64,000 nt of DNA from Gelidibacter mesophilus DSM 14095 (GTDB lineage: Bacteria; Bacteroidota; Bacteroidia; Flavobacteriales; Flavobacteriaceae). The notes beneath the pieces were generated by a model. The model was not told the origin of the DNA. It saw only the letters and a program-made list of their open reading frames with translations, and ran no database searches. The position numbers were made by a program, and so were the translations under genes. Positions 36,332 to 45,445 of this stretch are shown in pieces (position 1 is the stretch's first letter; every line of letters begins with the position of its first letter). The stretch is from NCBI RefSeq assembly GCF_000423005.1, contig NZ_AUHD01000007.1, positions 186,001 to 250,000 of the forward strand, read 5' to 3'.

Positions 36332-37648
36332 ATGAAAAAGCATCTCTATAATATTCTTGAATATATTATCAAATTGGAAAGTAATATTGCGTTCTATCCC
36401 TCATTGATCAGTTTGGTTGGTTTGCTGTTTGCGTTCTTCATGTATTATCTTGAGAGTTGGGGGGTTTCTAAATATTTAGTTGAAAATGCACCAATTTTGG
36501 TGATCAATAATATTGATACAGCCAGAGATCTTTTGACCACCTTTATTGGAGGATTAATATCCATTATGGTTTTCAGTTTTTCTTTGGTGATGATTTTATT
36601 GAATCAGGCTTCCAGTAATTTTTCGCCAAGGTTGCTTCCAGGCCTGATTTCCAACAGAAGGCATCAAGTGATTTTAGGGATTTATAATTCCACCTTGTTA
36701 TACTGTATTTTCACCTTAGTTTCTATTACACCCCATGGCGATAAATACCAACTCCCTGGGTTTTCAGTATTGTTGGCCATTATTTTTATGACCGTCTGTT
36801 TGGCCGCATTTATTTACTTTATCCATTCCATATCACAGCAAATTCAGGTTGGAACAATCATGGATAAGATTTATGATAAGGCCTACGAACGTTTAAGTCA
36901 ACTGATTGAAAACGAAAAGACTATTGAAACTAAATTCCCTGACACATCCAATTGGAAGTCCGTTGTGGCTAAGAAGTCGGGTTATTTTCAGGATGTGAGC
37001 CTAAATTCATTGGCGCATTTTGCTGAAGAAAAAAAACTGAAAATCGAGATTGTTCAAATAAAAGGAACCTATGTGCTTAAGCAGTTGCCTCTTTTTAAGT
37101 ATTCTGGAAATGACTTAGATAATGATGCTATTGATGAGGTTTTGGGCTATTTTAATTTTTCAAAAAATGAACTTGTTGAAGAAAATTATGTTTTGGCTTT
37201 TAAACAAATCACAGAAATTGCGTTAAAAGCAATGTCTCCCGGCATCAATGATCCTGGAACGGCCATTAATGCCATTGATTATATGACCGAATTGTTTGCG
37301 CTTCGGATGAAAAAACGAGATACCAGTTACTTGTTTGATGAGGATGACAATGCTTATGTGAGTATTAAAACAGTGAATTTTGAAGCATTGATGTACAATG
37401 TAATGGCGGCACTTCGGACGTATAGTAAGCACGACGTCATAGTCGTGCAAAAGCTGTTCATGATGCTCACATATTTATTGGACCATGCCGATGCATTTGA
37501 TAAGATTTATAGAAAAATCATTATTAAGGAAATTAAAAACCTATATCAAGATGCCATAGCAAATCAAAAGAATGATGCTGATTTAGCAGTAATTGAAAAT
37601 AGCATGGCGAAACTAAAATCTATAAATTCATCTGACTTTAATATTTAA
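36332..37648 (+). CDS. DUF2254 inner-membrane protein
   Basis: A 438-residue membrane protein with hydrophobic segments near 20-45, 70-95, 125-145 and 150-170, then a long soluble C-terminal part (to 438). The stretch FIGGLISIMVFSFSLVMILL and the later MSPGINDPGTAINAID are recognisable DUF2254 features. Nothing is known from sequence about its substrate; the family is found beside transport and stress genes. It follows the phosphoesterase-barrel gene by 36 bp and may be co-transcribed with it. Confidence 0.82.
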   Translation: MKKHLYNILEYIIKLESNIAFYPSLISLVGLLFAFFMYYLESWGVSKYLVENAPILVINNIDTARDLLTTFIGGLISIMVFSFSLVMILLNQASSNFSPRLLPGLISNRRHQVILGIYNSTLLYCIFTLVSITPHGDKYQLPGFSVLLAIIFMTVCLAAFIYFIHSISQQIQVGTIMDKIYDKAYERLSQLIENEKTIETKFPDTSNWKSVVAKKSGYFQDVSLNSLAHFAEEKKLKIEIVQIKGTYVLKQLPLFKYSGNDLDNDAIDEVLGYFNFSKNELVEENYVLAFKQITEIALKAMSPGINDPGTAINAIDYMTELFALRMKKRDTSYLFDEDDNAYVSIKTVNFEALMYNVMAALRTYSKHDVIVVQKLFMMLTYLLDHADAFDKIYRKIIIKEIKNLYQDAIANQKNDADLAVIENSMAKLKSINSSDFNI

Positions 37649-37713
37649 TAGAGGTTCTGGGGTTTCATTCTAAATTCATTTAAATACCTTTGAAAAGCGT
37701 AAAAACATATCAT

Positions 37714-38577
37714 ATGACCAATGTTCAACAGTTAATTGAGCTTATTAATTTAGAGGAAATTAATACCACTCAATTCGAGGGTTTTAGTAAATCTGTCGGA
37801 AGTCCCAACGTGTTTGGAGGTCAAGTTTTGGCCCAAGCCATTAATGCCGCAACGAGAACGATTACCAATAAACGGGTGTTGCACTCAATGCATTCCTATT
37901 TTTTAGAGGCAGGTGATTTAAAGTTACCCATTATTTATAACGTGGATATTGTCAGAGACGGTGGAAGTTTTTCTGTAAGACGCGTTTCCGCTGAACAGCA
38001 TGGAAAGACCATTTTTATCCTGTCTGCTTCATTTCAAAAAAAGGAAGAAGGCCACAATCATCAAATTGAAATCAACGATACTATCAAGCAGCCGGAAGAA
38101 TTAATGAGCTGGACGGAAATATTGGATCAATTTGGTGAGGTGATTCCAAAAAAAACAAAGGGATTTTTGGAGGCAGAACGTCCTGTTGAATTCAAACCTG
38201 TAGAGCTAGTAAATCCGTTCAATAAAGAAGATTTACCGGCATTTACCAATGTGTGGTTTAAATTAAAAGGCGATGCCTCTCATCTGGATTTAGCTACAAG
38301 ACAGCAAGTTCTCACCTATATTTCTGATTATAATATTTTGGCTGCGGTCATGAACCGTCATGCCAGTAAAGCGCATTGGGGAAATACACAAACCGCAAGT
38401 TTAGATCATTCGATGTGGTATTTCAGAGATTTTGATTTTGATGATTGGTTGTTATATGCCATTGAATCTCCAAATTCATCAGGCGCCCGCGGATTCGCAA
38501 AAGGAAATATCTTCACAAGGGATGGACAGCTAATTGCATCAGTAGCCCAAGAAGGATTGCTGAGACCGAAAGGATAG
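37714..38577 (+). CDS. tesB: Acyl-CoA thioesterase II (TesB family)
   Basis: The start is the ATG at 37714; a TTG 24 nt upstream adds residues outside the family. The 287-residue protein is a double hot-dog thioesterase: VFGGQVLAQAINAA (about 29-42), LHSMHSYFLEAGD, and in the second half LDHSMWYF and a region rich in Asp/Asn/Ser/Gln near the expected catalytic site (SLDHSMWYFRDF). It hydrolyses acyl-CoA to free fatty acid and CoA in the cytoplasm. It is followed by a glycerophosphodiesterase, so the pair may serve lipid turnover. Confidence 0.92.
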   Translation: MTNVQQLIELINLEEINTTQFEGFSKSVGSPNVFGGQVLAQAINAATRTITNKRVLHSMHSYFLEAGDLKLPIIYNVDIVRDGGSFSVRRVSAEQHGKTIFILSASFQKKEEGHNHQIEINDTIKQPEELMSWTEILDQFGEVIPKKTKGFLEAERPVEFKPVELVNPFNKEDLPAFTNVWFKLKGDASHLDLATRQQVLTYISDYNILAAVMNRHASKAHWGNTQTASLDHSMWYFRDFDFDDWLLYAIESPNSSGARGFAKGNIFTRDGQLIASVAQEGLLRPKG

Positions 38578-38661
38578 TTATATGAATTCCAATTTTGAAA
38601 TTCTAGATTCCAATCAGGTATTAAAATAAGAAACCACAGAAACGAATAACACGTATTTATT

Positions 38662-39348
38662 TTGAATAATCCATTAAAAATTGGTCATAGAGGTGCAAAA
38701 GGATATGTTGCAGAAAATACCCTGGCATCTATTCAAAAAGCATTGGATTTGGGTGTGGATGCGATTGAGATTGACGTTCATTTATGTCAAACCGGGCAAT
38801 TGGTCGTTTTTCATGATTTTACTTTGGAACGATTGACGGAGGGCAAGGGAGACATTGCCATGAAATCATTAGAAGAGCTCAAATCGCTCAAAGTTAACGG
38901 GCAATTCAGAATTCCGACATTGTTGGAAGTTTTAGATTTGGTTCATAAGAAGTGTGTGCTGAATATTGAGTTAAAAGGACCGCAAACAGCATTTGAAGCT
39001 TGTAAAAGCATTCAATTATATACCGAAACAAAAGCATGGAAATTTGAAGATTTTATCGTTTCTAGTTTTAAGCATGACGAATTAAAAACAGTATATAATA
39101 TAAACAAGAATATACCCTTGGCTGTTTTGACCGAATTTGACATCGATACCGCCATAGATGTTGCAGAAACCATTAAAGCAAAAGCTATACATCCATTTTA
39201 TAAATTGTTGGATCAGCATAAAGTTAAAGAACTGCAAAAAGTAGGCTATAAGGTTAATACTTGGACGGTAAATGACATTGAAGCCATAGCGCTTATGAAA
39301 TCTTATGGTGTGGATGGTATTATTTCTGATTTCCCTGATCGCATATGA
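38662..39348 (+). CDS. Glycerophosphodiester phosphodiesterase
   Basis: A 228-residue GDPD-fold enzyme with GHRGAKGYVAENTLASI (8-24, first metal and catalytic residues), EIDVHLCQTGQLVVFHD (37-53), and ELKGPQT (105-111). It hydrolyses glycerophosphodiesters to glycerol-3-phosphate and alcohol. The start appears to be TTG at 38662: a stop lies 15 nt upstream in frame, and the first in-frame ATG falls after the HRG motif. Lack of a signal peptide suggests a cytoplasmic form. Its stop overlaps the next start (ATGA). Confidence 0.9.
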   Translation: MNNPLKIGHRGAKGYVAENTLASIQKALDLGVDAIEIDVHLCQTGQLVVFHDFTLERLTEGKGDIAMKSLEELKSLKVNGQFRIPTLLEVLDLVHKKCVLNIELKGPQTAFEACKSIQLYTETKAWKFEDFIVSSFKHDELKTVYNINKNIPLAVLTEFDIDTAIDVAETIKAKAIHPFYKLLDQHKVKELQKVGYKVNTWTVNDIEAIALMKSYGVDGIISDFPDRI

Positions 39349-40574
39349 TTGTAAGAGACATTATCATTATTGGAGGGGGTGCTGCGGGTTTTTTTGCGGC
39401 CATTAACATCGCTGAGCGCTATCCGGAGCTGAAAGTTGCTATTCTAGAGCGCGGAAAAGTGGGGCTTCAAAAAGTAAAGATTTCCGGTGGCGGACGTTGC
39501 AACGTTACCCATGCCGAATTTGTACCCTCAGAATTGGTTTTAAATTATCCAAGAGGTGAAAAGGAATTGTTGGGGCCTTTTCATCAATTTATGACTGGCG
39601 ATACCATAGAATGGTTTGAAAAACGAGGTGTGGAACTAAAAATCGAAGATGATGGACGGATGTTTCCAATTACCGATTCTTCTCAAACCATTATCGATTG
39701 TTTTTTAAATGAAGCCCAAAAACATAAGGTTGAGATAATTTATAATGAGAGTGTCAAAAATATCTCCTTAATATCTGTAAAAGAAATAGAAAATTTTGAT
39801 TGTAATTTTAAGGTTGAAGGACAATCGGGTAATTTTATATGTAAAAAATTGGTGGTCGCAACGGGCAGCAATCCCAAAATATGGAAGCTCTTGGAAGAAT
39901 TGGGACACCGTATTGCACATCCTGTGCCTTCGCTTTTTACTTTTAATATTAAGGATGAACGGATTATCGATATTCCAGGCGTGGTGGCCCAAAATGTAGA
40001 CGTAAAAGTTGTTGGGACCGATTTGTTTTCAGAAGGGCCATTGCTTATAACCCATGTGGGCATGAGCGCACCAGCCATATTGAAATTGTCTGCTTTTGGT
40101 GCGAATGAATTGGCAAATCGCCATTATAAATTTCAAATTGAAATTAATTTTATTAAACAATCGTTCGAAGATTGTTTGGAAAATTTAAAAGCACTGAAAC
40201 ACCACTTAGCAAGGAAAATAGTGTTTAAATCGGCACAATTTGACTTGCCAAAAAGACTTTGGCATAAGCTGGTTCTGGCTTCAAATATTGATCTAGAAAT
40301 CCGTTGGGCTGATTTGAACAGACAACAAATGGAAAATTTGTCCAATCAATTAACACAGGCCGTTTTTCAGGTTGACGGAAAAAGTACATTTAAAGAAGAA
40401 TTTGTAACTGCCGGAGGTGTTCATTTAAAGGAAGTCAACTTTAAGACTTTCGAAAGCAAACTTCACAAGAATTTGTTTTTTGCTGGAGAAGTCATCAATG
40501 TTGATGCCGTAACTGGAGGCTTCAATTTCCAGAATGCTTGGACAGGGGCTTACCTCGTTTCTAAAGCGATATAG
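39345..40574 (+). CDS. HI0933/BaiN-like flavoprotein (NAD(P)/FAD-dependent oxidoreductase)
   Basis: This 409-residue flavoprotein has an N-terminal dinucleotide-binding motif IIIGGGAAGFFAAI (6-19), the family signature KISGGGRCNVTHA, a GMSAPAILKLS segment in the middle and the C-terminal FAD motif AGEVINVDAVTGGFNFQNAW (385-404). Members are annotated as aminoacetone- or dihydrouracil-related oxidoreductases or BaiN-like; the true substrate is usually unknown. Its start overlaps the GDPD stop, so the two are translated from one message. Confidence 0.9.
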   Translation: MIVRDIIIIGGGAAGFFAAINIAERYPELKVAILERGKVGLQKVKISGGGRCNVTHAEFVPSELVLNYPRGEKELLGPFHQFMTGDTIEWFEKRGVELKIEDDGRMFPITDSSQTIIDCFLNEAQKHKVEIIYNESVKNISLISVKEIENFDCNFKVEGQSGNFICKKLVVATGSNPKIWKLLEELGHRIAHPVPSLFTFNIKDERIIDIPGVVAQNVDVKVVGTDLFSEGPLLITHVGMSAPAILKLSAFGANELANRHYKFQIEINFIKQSFEDCLENLKALKHHLARKIVFKSAQFDLPKRLWHKLVLASNIDLEIRWADLNRQQMENLSNQLTQAVFQVDGKSTFKEEFVTAGGVHLKEVNFKTFESKLHKNLFFAGEVINVDAVTGGFNFQNAWTGAYLVSKAI

Positions 40575-40583
40575 GAGATTGAA

Positions 40584-42788
40584 TTAGTCTTGAAGTACTT
40601 GGTTGTATCTCAAAATTATGGTTTTGAATTCGTCAAAATCGAAAGGTTTTGTAATGACGTAGTTCATGCCGCAAGCATAGGCTTTATCTTTAATTTCATT
40701 GGAATTTAAAGCAGTCAACGCCAAAATTGGAATACTGGGATTGAACATTCTGATGTGTTTGGTAGCCTCAAAACCATCCATATCTGGCATGTTAATATCC
40801 ATTAAAACCATGTCGAAATCTTTCTCTTTAATTAAGCAAATGGCTTCTTTTCCATTTGTGACTGTTTCACAAATAAAACCTGAAATTTTCTCAATATTTT
40901 TTTGGGTGATCATTAAATTGATAGTGTTGTCATCTACAATAAGTATTTTTGAAGGGGAATCAGGATCTTCATGGACGTATTGGGTTTGCTGTTTTGGCAC
41001 GTCAGAAATTTCAAAATTAATATCAAAATAAAATGTACTTCCCTGATTTGCTTCTGATAAAAACTTGATCTCAGAATTATGACTTTTTAGTAAGGTTTTC
41101 ACAATATAAAGACCCAATCCTGATCCTGAACTGTTTTTTTCTAAAAACGTCTTATTTTCAAACGCATTGAAAATTATGTTCTTATGTTGTTGTTGTATTC
41201 CGATACCTGAATCTTTAATTTCAAAAAGTAGGTTGACGTGGGTATCTGTGCGGTGTTGTTCAGAAATATTAATTGATACAAACCCTTTTGATGTGTATCG
41301 AATAGCGTTATACGTTAGGTTTATTAATATTTGACTCAACGCAACATTATCTGCTAACAATAGTTCATCAGGGTTAGTCTTTTCCATATTAGTATAAAGT
41401 TCCAATCCTTTCTGGTCGGAGGAAATCTTTATAGAGCTTGCAATTTTTTGAGCAAGCTGGAAAATGTTCGTTGGTTTTAAATGTAAGTTTTTCTGTTCAA
41501 ATTTTAATTTTGAAATTTGCAGGACATTGTCAATAAGAACTGAGATATAATGACTCGAGGAGCTCAGTGCATTAAGATAACCTCTTCTTTTTTCTGGAGA
41601 TTGTTCTTGCTCTATTAAGGTGGCAAGGCCGCTAATGCCATAAATTGGTGTTCTTAATTCATGACTCAAAATAGAGAAAAATTCAAGCCGTTCTTTGTCT
41701 ATTAGTTTTAGCTTTTTATTGGAATGCTTCAGTTTTAAATTGATCTCTTTAATTTGCTTCCTGTTAGAATAATAATAATAAAAGAAAACACCCATTGCTG
41801 CAAGTACTAAACTCAAGATAATTGTGGCAATTAGAAATGCATTTGCAAGTGTTTTATCTTGCTCACGTTTTGCCTCGGCGAGCTCGAGCTGGTTTTCGGT
41901 GTTGATAATCCGATAAATAAGATCTCCGTTTTTTGAAAGTTTATTTTGAAATTCCTTGATGACATTATATTTAAGAAAATCAGACTTCAATAAATAGTTG
42001 TTCGCAGAGTCTGCTTTTGTAGTATGTTCATTAAAATACCTGAATTTATAATAATTTAACGTCGCAATTTGGGTTAAAGGCACGGTATTGTGTTGCACGT
42101 TCATACTCAATTGATCAGGATCAATTTCAAAAAGAAGCTCATAGCCTTTATCATATTGCTTTAAATTAATCAGCGATAAAGCTTGGTAATATGAAAAGGA
42201 CATTGCTAATTTCGGTTTTTCAGCGATGTCTTTCTCATTGTAAAAAGAGAATGTTTTCAGCTTTAAAAGCGCTTCTTCTGCGTATTTTTGAGAGGCTTCA
42301 AAATTCCTGACCGAATAATTTTTGATGATTTTTGATCCTAAGTTATAAAATAAGTTGATGCTATTGAGCTGTTCGGAATATTCCAGAGCTATTGGGATAA
42401 TACTATCAAATCTTTTGTAATTCCTTGCATGAACGTGATTCCTCGCTAAATTGGATAAGATGCGGTCAACTTCTTCTTTTTGGTTGAGGGAGTCAAATAC
42501 TTGAAACGCTTTCAGATAGTATGATGAGGCTGTTTCATAGCTCTCTATTTTATAAAAAATATCGCCTAATTTTTCATTTGCCGATGCTACAGACAACGAA
42601 AGATTATGAGATTTTGCATAGTTCAATTCCTCATTTAATAATAGTGTGGCTTCATAAATGCTGTCTGCTGAAATAAGTTTTTCTAAATGATAGGGATCAG
42701 TATTCTGATATATATCGCGTTGTGAATAACTACAATGAGGTAAATAACAGAGTGTTATTAATATAAAAAGATATTTATATAAATTCAT
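40584..42788 (-). CDS. Hybrid sensor histidine kinase with TPR sensor and receiver domain
   Basis: A 734-residue protein. After a signal-like N-terminus (YLFILITLCYLPHCSYS) come TPR-like helices to about 300, one membrane segment (about 318-340), a dimerisation/phosphoacceptor domain with His376 in FSILSHELRTP, an ATPase domain (NLTYNAIRYTSKG; DSGIGI; SGSGLGLYIVKTLL) and a C-terminal receiver with phosphoacceptor Asp664 in VLMDINMPDMDG and the Lys in VITKPFDF. The periplasmic TPR part probably reads a protein or envelope signal. There is no separate output regulator next to it, so the receiver may pass phosphate elsewhere. Confidence 0.92.
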   Translation of the reverse strand: MNLYKYLFILITLCYLPHCSYSQRDIYQNTDPYHLEKLISADSIYEATLLLNEELNYAKSHNLSLSVASANEKLGDIFYKIESYETASSYYLKAFQVFDSLNQKEEVDRILSNLARNHVHARNYKRFDSIIPIALEYSEQLNSINLFYNLGSKIIKNYSVRNFEASQKYAEEALLKLKTFSFYNEKDIAEKPKLAMSFSYYQALSLINLKQYDKGYELLFEIDPDQLSMNVQHNTVPLTQIATLNYYKFRYFNEHTTKADSANNYLLKSDFLKYNVIKEFQNKLSKNGDLIYRIINTENQLELAEAKREQDKTLANAFLIATIILSLVLAAMGVFFYYYYSNRKQIKEINLKLKHSNKKLKLIDKERLEFFSILSHELRTPIYGISGLATLIEQEQSPEKRRGYLNALSSSSHYISVLIDNVLQISKLKFEQKNLHLKPTNIFQLAQKIASSIKISSDQKGLELYTNMEKTNPDELLLADNVALSQILINLTYNAIRYTSKGFVSINISEQHRTDTHVNLLFEIKDSGIGIQQQHKNIIFNAFENKTFLEKNSSGSGLGLYIVKTLLKSHNSEIKFLSEANQGSTFYFDINFEISDVPKQQTQYVHEDPDSPSKILIVDDNTINLMITQKNIEKISGFICETVTNGKEAICLIKEKDFDMVLMDINMPDMDGFEATKHIRMFNPSIPILALTALNSNEIKDKAYACGMNYVITKPFDFDEFKTIILRYNQVLQD

Positions 42789-43270
42789 GATTTGGGGATG
42801 TCTCTACAAAAACGGCACATATAAACACCGACAAACGTACGGATTTTAACGATTAAAAACCATCTAAACTCCATAAAAATAGTGTAGCACTGTAATTATT
42901 TACATGGTGTTTTTCAATGTATTGATGGTCAGTTCTTTGTGTGTATTATGAAAGTCTACAGTTAAAACTTGGTATATATACGGTCATTATGCCTGTTTGG
43001 AAAAACAGGTAAGATTTCTAAAATCCTCCTTTAAAAAAAGCTTTTGAATGCCATGAAAATGAAAAGTTCATAATTAAAGAGGGCTGTATTTGTTTTATGC
43101 TGTCGCTGCCATTGATCAGGCCAACTTCAACGTGACGGTTGTGGAGAGAAAACTGAATATTACAGCAACCACGAAAAATTACACTACGATGATGAAATTG
43201 ATGGCAATGTCATTATCTGAGGAAAAAGACCGATAGGATTTCCTACTTTTGTAGTAATATCAAATAACAA
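42789..43270. other. 482-bp intergenic region between divergent kinase and mvaD genes
   Basis: Contents seen: a -7-like TACGTTTG on the leftward strand at 42832-42839 (kinase promoter); a perfect 7-bp hairpin CCTGTTT/AAACAGG at 42992-43009; a possible adhesin-domain remnant (43081-43236); and a -7-like TACTTTTG on the rightward strand at 43244-43251 (mvaD promoter). No tRNA or other gene seen. Confidence 0.5.
43081..43236 (+). pseudogene. Possible remnant of an MBG/YDG-type adhesin repeat
   Basis: An open frame with no good start reads GLYLFYAVAAIDQAN, then FNVTVVERKLNITATTK, and ends at TAG 43234-43236. FNVTVVxxKLxITA resembles the repeating strand of MBG/YDG-type bacterial adhesin modules (pattern NYxVTxVxGxLTITA). 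Shifting one base gives LHYDDEIDGNVI, like the next repeat start (TYDG). I infer a decayed, frameshifted fragment; the match is short and could be chance. Confidence 0.3.
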
Positions 43271-44389
43271 ATGACTGAACACGATTTTATTCCGCCTATT
43301 TATGATGCAAATATAGACCAAGGACGCATCACTTGGGAATCTCCCAGTAACATCGCTTTAGTAAAATATTGGGGAAAGAAAAAGGATCAAATTCCTGAAA
43401 ATCCTTCTCTGAGTTTTACCTTGAATATGTGTAAAACGATTACAACTTTAAGTTTTATCAAAAAGAACGATGTTGATAATGCCTTTTCTTTTGATATTTA
43501 CCTAGATGGTGCGCTAAAAGAAGATTTCAAGCCTAAAATCCAAACATTTTTTGAACGCATAGAACTTTATCTGCCGTTTTTAAAATTGTACCACTTTAAA
43601 ATAGAAACCAAAAACACATTTCCGCATAGCTCAGGAATCGCTTCTTCGGCAAGTGGCATGAGTGCCTTAGCCTTGTGTTTAATGAGTGTTGAAAAGCAGT
43701 TGTTAGATGCTGATGTCATTGCGGGAGCAGTAGAAGAATCCTTTGACCAAGAGTATTTCAACCAAAAAGCATCTTTCTTGGCGCGTTTGGGTTCAGGGAG
43801 TGCGTGCCGGAGTATTGAAGGTGATTTAATTGTTTGGGGCGAAACCAAATCAATTGAAGGAAGCACAGACTTGTTTGGAGTGAAATTTCCTTACCCTGTT
43901 CATGAAGATTTCAAAGAATATCAAGATACTATATTATTGGTTGATAAGGGCGAAAAGCAAGTGAGCAGCACGGTAGGGCATAACTTAATGCATAACCATC
44001 CTTACGCTCAAAACAGATTTGAACAAGCGCATCAAAATCTTGAGAGTCTAAAATCTATTTTAAAGACTGGAGATTTGGAGGCATTTAACGCTTTGGTAGA
44101 AAGTGAGGCGTTGACTTTACATGCCATGATGATGACCAGTATGCCTTATTTTATCTTGATGAAGCCTAATACTTTGGAAATTATCAATAGAATCTGGAAT
44201 TTCAGACAAGAAACTGGGTTAAATATTAGTTTTACCTTGGACGCGGGAGCGAATGTACACGTGCTTTATCCGAAAAGAGAAAGCCAAGAAATTTTACAAT
44301 TTATTAAAGACGAGTTAGTTGGGTATTGTCAAAATGGACATTATATTTGCGATCAAATTGGTTTTGGAGCAAACCAAATACAATTTTAA
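43271..44389 (+). CDS. mvaD: Diphosphomevalonate decarboxylase
   Basis: Last step of the mevalonate pathway to isopentenyl diphosphate. The 372-residue GHMP-superfamily protein has the N-terminal SPSNIALVKYWGKKKDQIPENPSLS family segment (in two parts: SNIALVKYWGK and IPENPSLS), the phosphate-binding loop FPHSSGIASSASGMSAL, SRLGSGSACRS-type segment (seen as ARLGSGSACRS) and DAGANVHVLYP. The length and order fit the enzyme. It is followed by a GHMP kinase and a UbiA prenyltransferase, which makes a short isoprenoid operon. A TACTTTTG -7 box lies 20 nt upstream of the start. Confidence 0.94.
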   Translation: MTEHDFIPPIYDANIDQGRITWESPSNIALVKYWGKKKDQIPENPSLSFTLNMCKTITTLSFIKKNDVDNAFSFDIYLDGALKEDFKPKIQTFFERIELYLPFLKLYHFKIETKNTFPHSSGIASSASGMSALALCLMSVEKQLLDADVIAGAVEESFDQEYFNQKASFLARLGSGSACRSIEGDLIVWGETKSIEGSTDLFGVKFPYPVHEDFKEYQDTILLVDKGEKQVSSTVGHNLMHNHPYAQNRFEQAHQNLESLKSILKTGDLEAFNALVESEALTLHAMMMTSMPYFILMKPNTLEIINRIWNFRQETGLNISFTLDAGANVHVLYPKRESQEILQFIKDELVGYCQNGHYICDQIGFGANQIQF

Positions 44390-44393
44390 TCCG

Positions 44394-44401
44394 TATATTT
44401 G
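44394..44401 (+). promoter_or_regulatory. -7-like box before the GHMP kinase
   Basis: TATATTTG matches the Bacteroidota -7 consensus TAnnTTTG and overlaps the first bases after the mvaD stop. A TTG lies 27 nt upstream, longer than the usual 17-23 nt spacing, so this internal promoter is tentative. Confidence 0.35.
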
Positions 44402-44446
44402 CAACTAAGTCACTGCTACTGTGGACTGCAAACTGAAGACTGAAAC

Positions 44447-45376
44447 ATGAAAGGACCTCTATTTTACTCTAAAATCCTGCTTTTTGGCGAGTATGGCATC
44501 ATCAAAGATTCCAAAGGATTATCTATTCCATATAATTTTTATAATGGTGCTTTAAAAACTGACGGACTCACATCTGAAGCTTCAATAGCATCGAACAGCA
44601 ATCTAAAGAGGTACGTAGATTACTTGAAAAACATCAATCCTGAATTGGTGACTTTTGATATCGAAGCTCTGGAAGAAGATGTAAATGCAGGAATGTATTT
44701 TGACTCCTCCATTCCACAAGGATATGGTGTTGGCAGCAGTGGCGCATTGGTAGCTGCTATTTATGATAAATACGCTTCTGATAAAATTACAGTTTTAGAG
44801 AACTTAACTCGAGAAAAATTATTGGTTTTAAAAATGATTTTTTCCGAGATGGAGTCTTTTTTCCACGGAAAATCTTCAGGACTCGATCCGCTAAATAGTT
44901 ATTTGAGCATTCCAATTTTAATCAATTCAAAAGATAATATTGAAGCTACGGGAATTCCTTCACAGAAAAGTGATGGGAAAGGTGCGGTGTTTTTGCTAGA
45001 TAGTGGAATTGTTGGCGAAACAGCTCCAATGGTAAGCATCTTTATGGAAAACATGAAACAAGAAGGTTTCCGAAGAATGCTTAAAAATCAATTTATCAAA
45101 CATTCAGACGCTTGTGTGGAAGACTTTTTAAAAGGCGATTTTAAATCGTTGTTTCTTAATACCAAGAAGCTTTCTAAAGTGGCTTTAAACCATTTTAAAC
45201 CAATGATTCCGCCACAATTTCATGCGCTTTGGAAAAATGGACTTGATACTAATGATTACTATCTAAAACTATGTGGTTCAGGTGGCGGCGGTTATATTCT
45301 GGGCTTTACTGAGGATCTCGAAAAAGCAAAGCAATCTCTTAAAGATTACAAATTAGAAGTGGTTTATAATTTTTAA
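44447..45376 (+). CDS. mvk: Mevalonate-kinase-like GHMP kinase
   Basis: A 309-residue GHMP kinase. Features: LFYSKILLFGEYGIIKDSKG at the N-terminus (substrate site), the ATP loop IPQGYGVGSSGALVAAIYD, the catalytic-region segment FHGKSSGLDPLNSYLS and a C-terminal glycine-rich LCGSGGGGYILGF. These fit mevalonate kinase or a close relative. Its place after mvaD supports a role in the mevalonate pathway. Phosphomevalonate kinase is the alternative, since related GHMP kinases share the same motifs. Confidence 0.85.
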   Translation: MKGPLFYSKILLFGEYGIIKDSKGLSIPYNFYNGALKTDGLTSEASIASNSNLKRYVDYLKNINPELVTFDIEALEEDVNAGMYFDSSIPQGYGVGSSGALVAAIYDKYASDKITVLENLTREKLLVLKMIFSEMESFFHGKSSGLDPLNSYLSIPILINSKDNIEATGIPSQKSDGKGAVFLLDSGIVGETAPMVSIFMENMKQEGFRRMLKNQFIKHSDACVEDFLKGDFKSLFLNTKKLSKVALNHFKPMIPPQFHALWKNGLDTNDYYLKLCGSGGGGYILGFTEDLEKAKQSLKDYKLEVVYNF

Positions 45377-45445
45377 ACTTGTATTACGTTCAGTCTTTGG
45401 GCTGTTCCCAATTCGGGTTAAGTCATAAAGTTTGAATCTTTTTAT

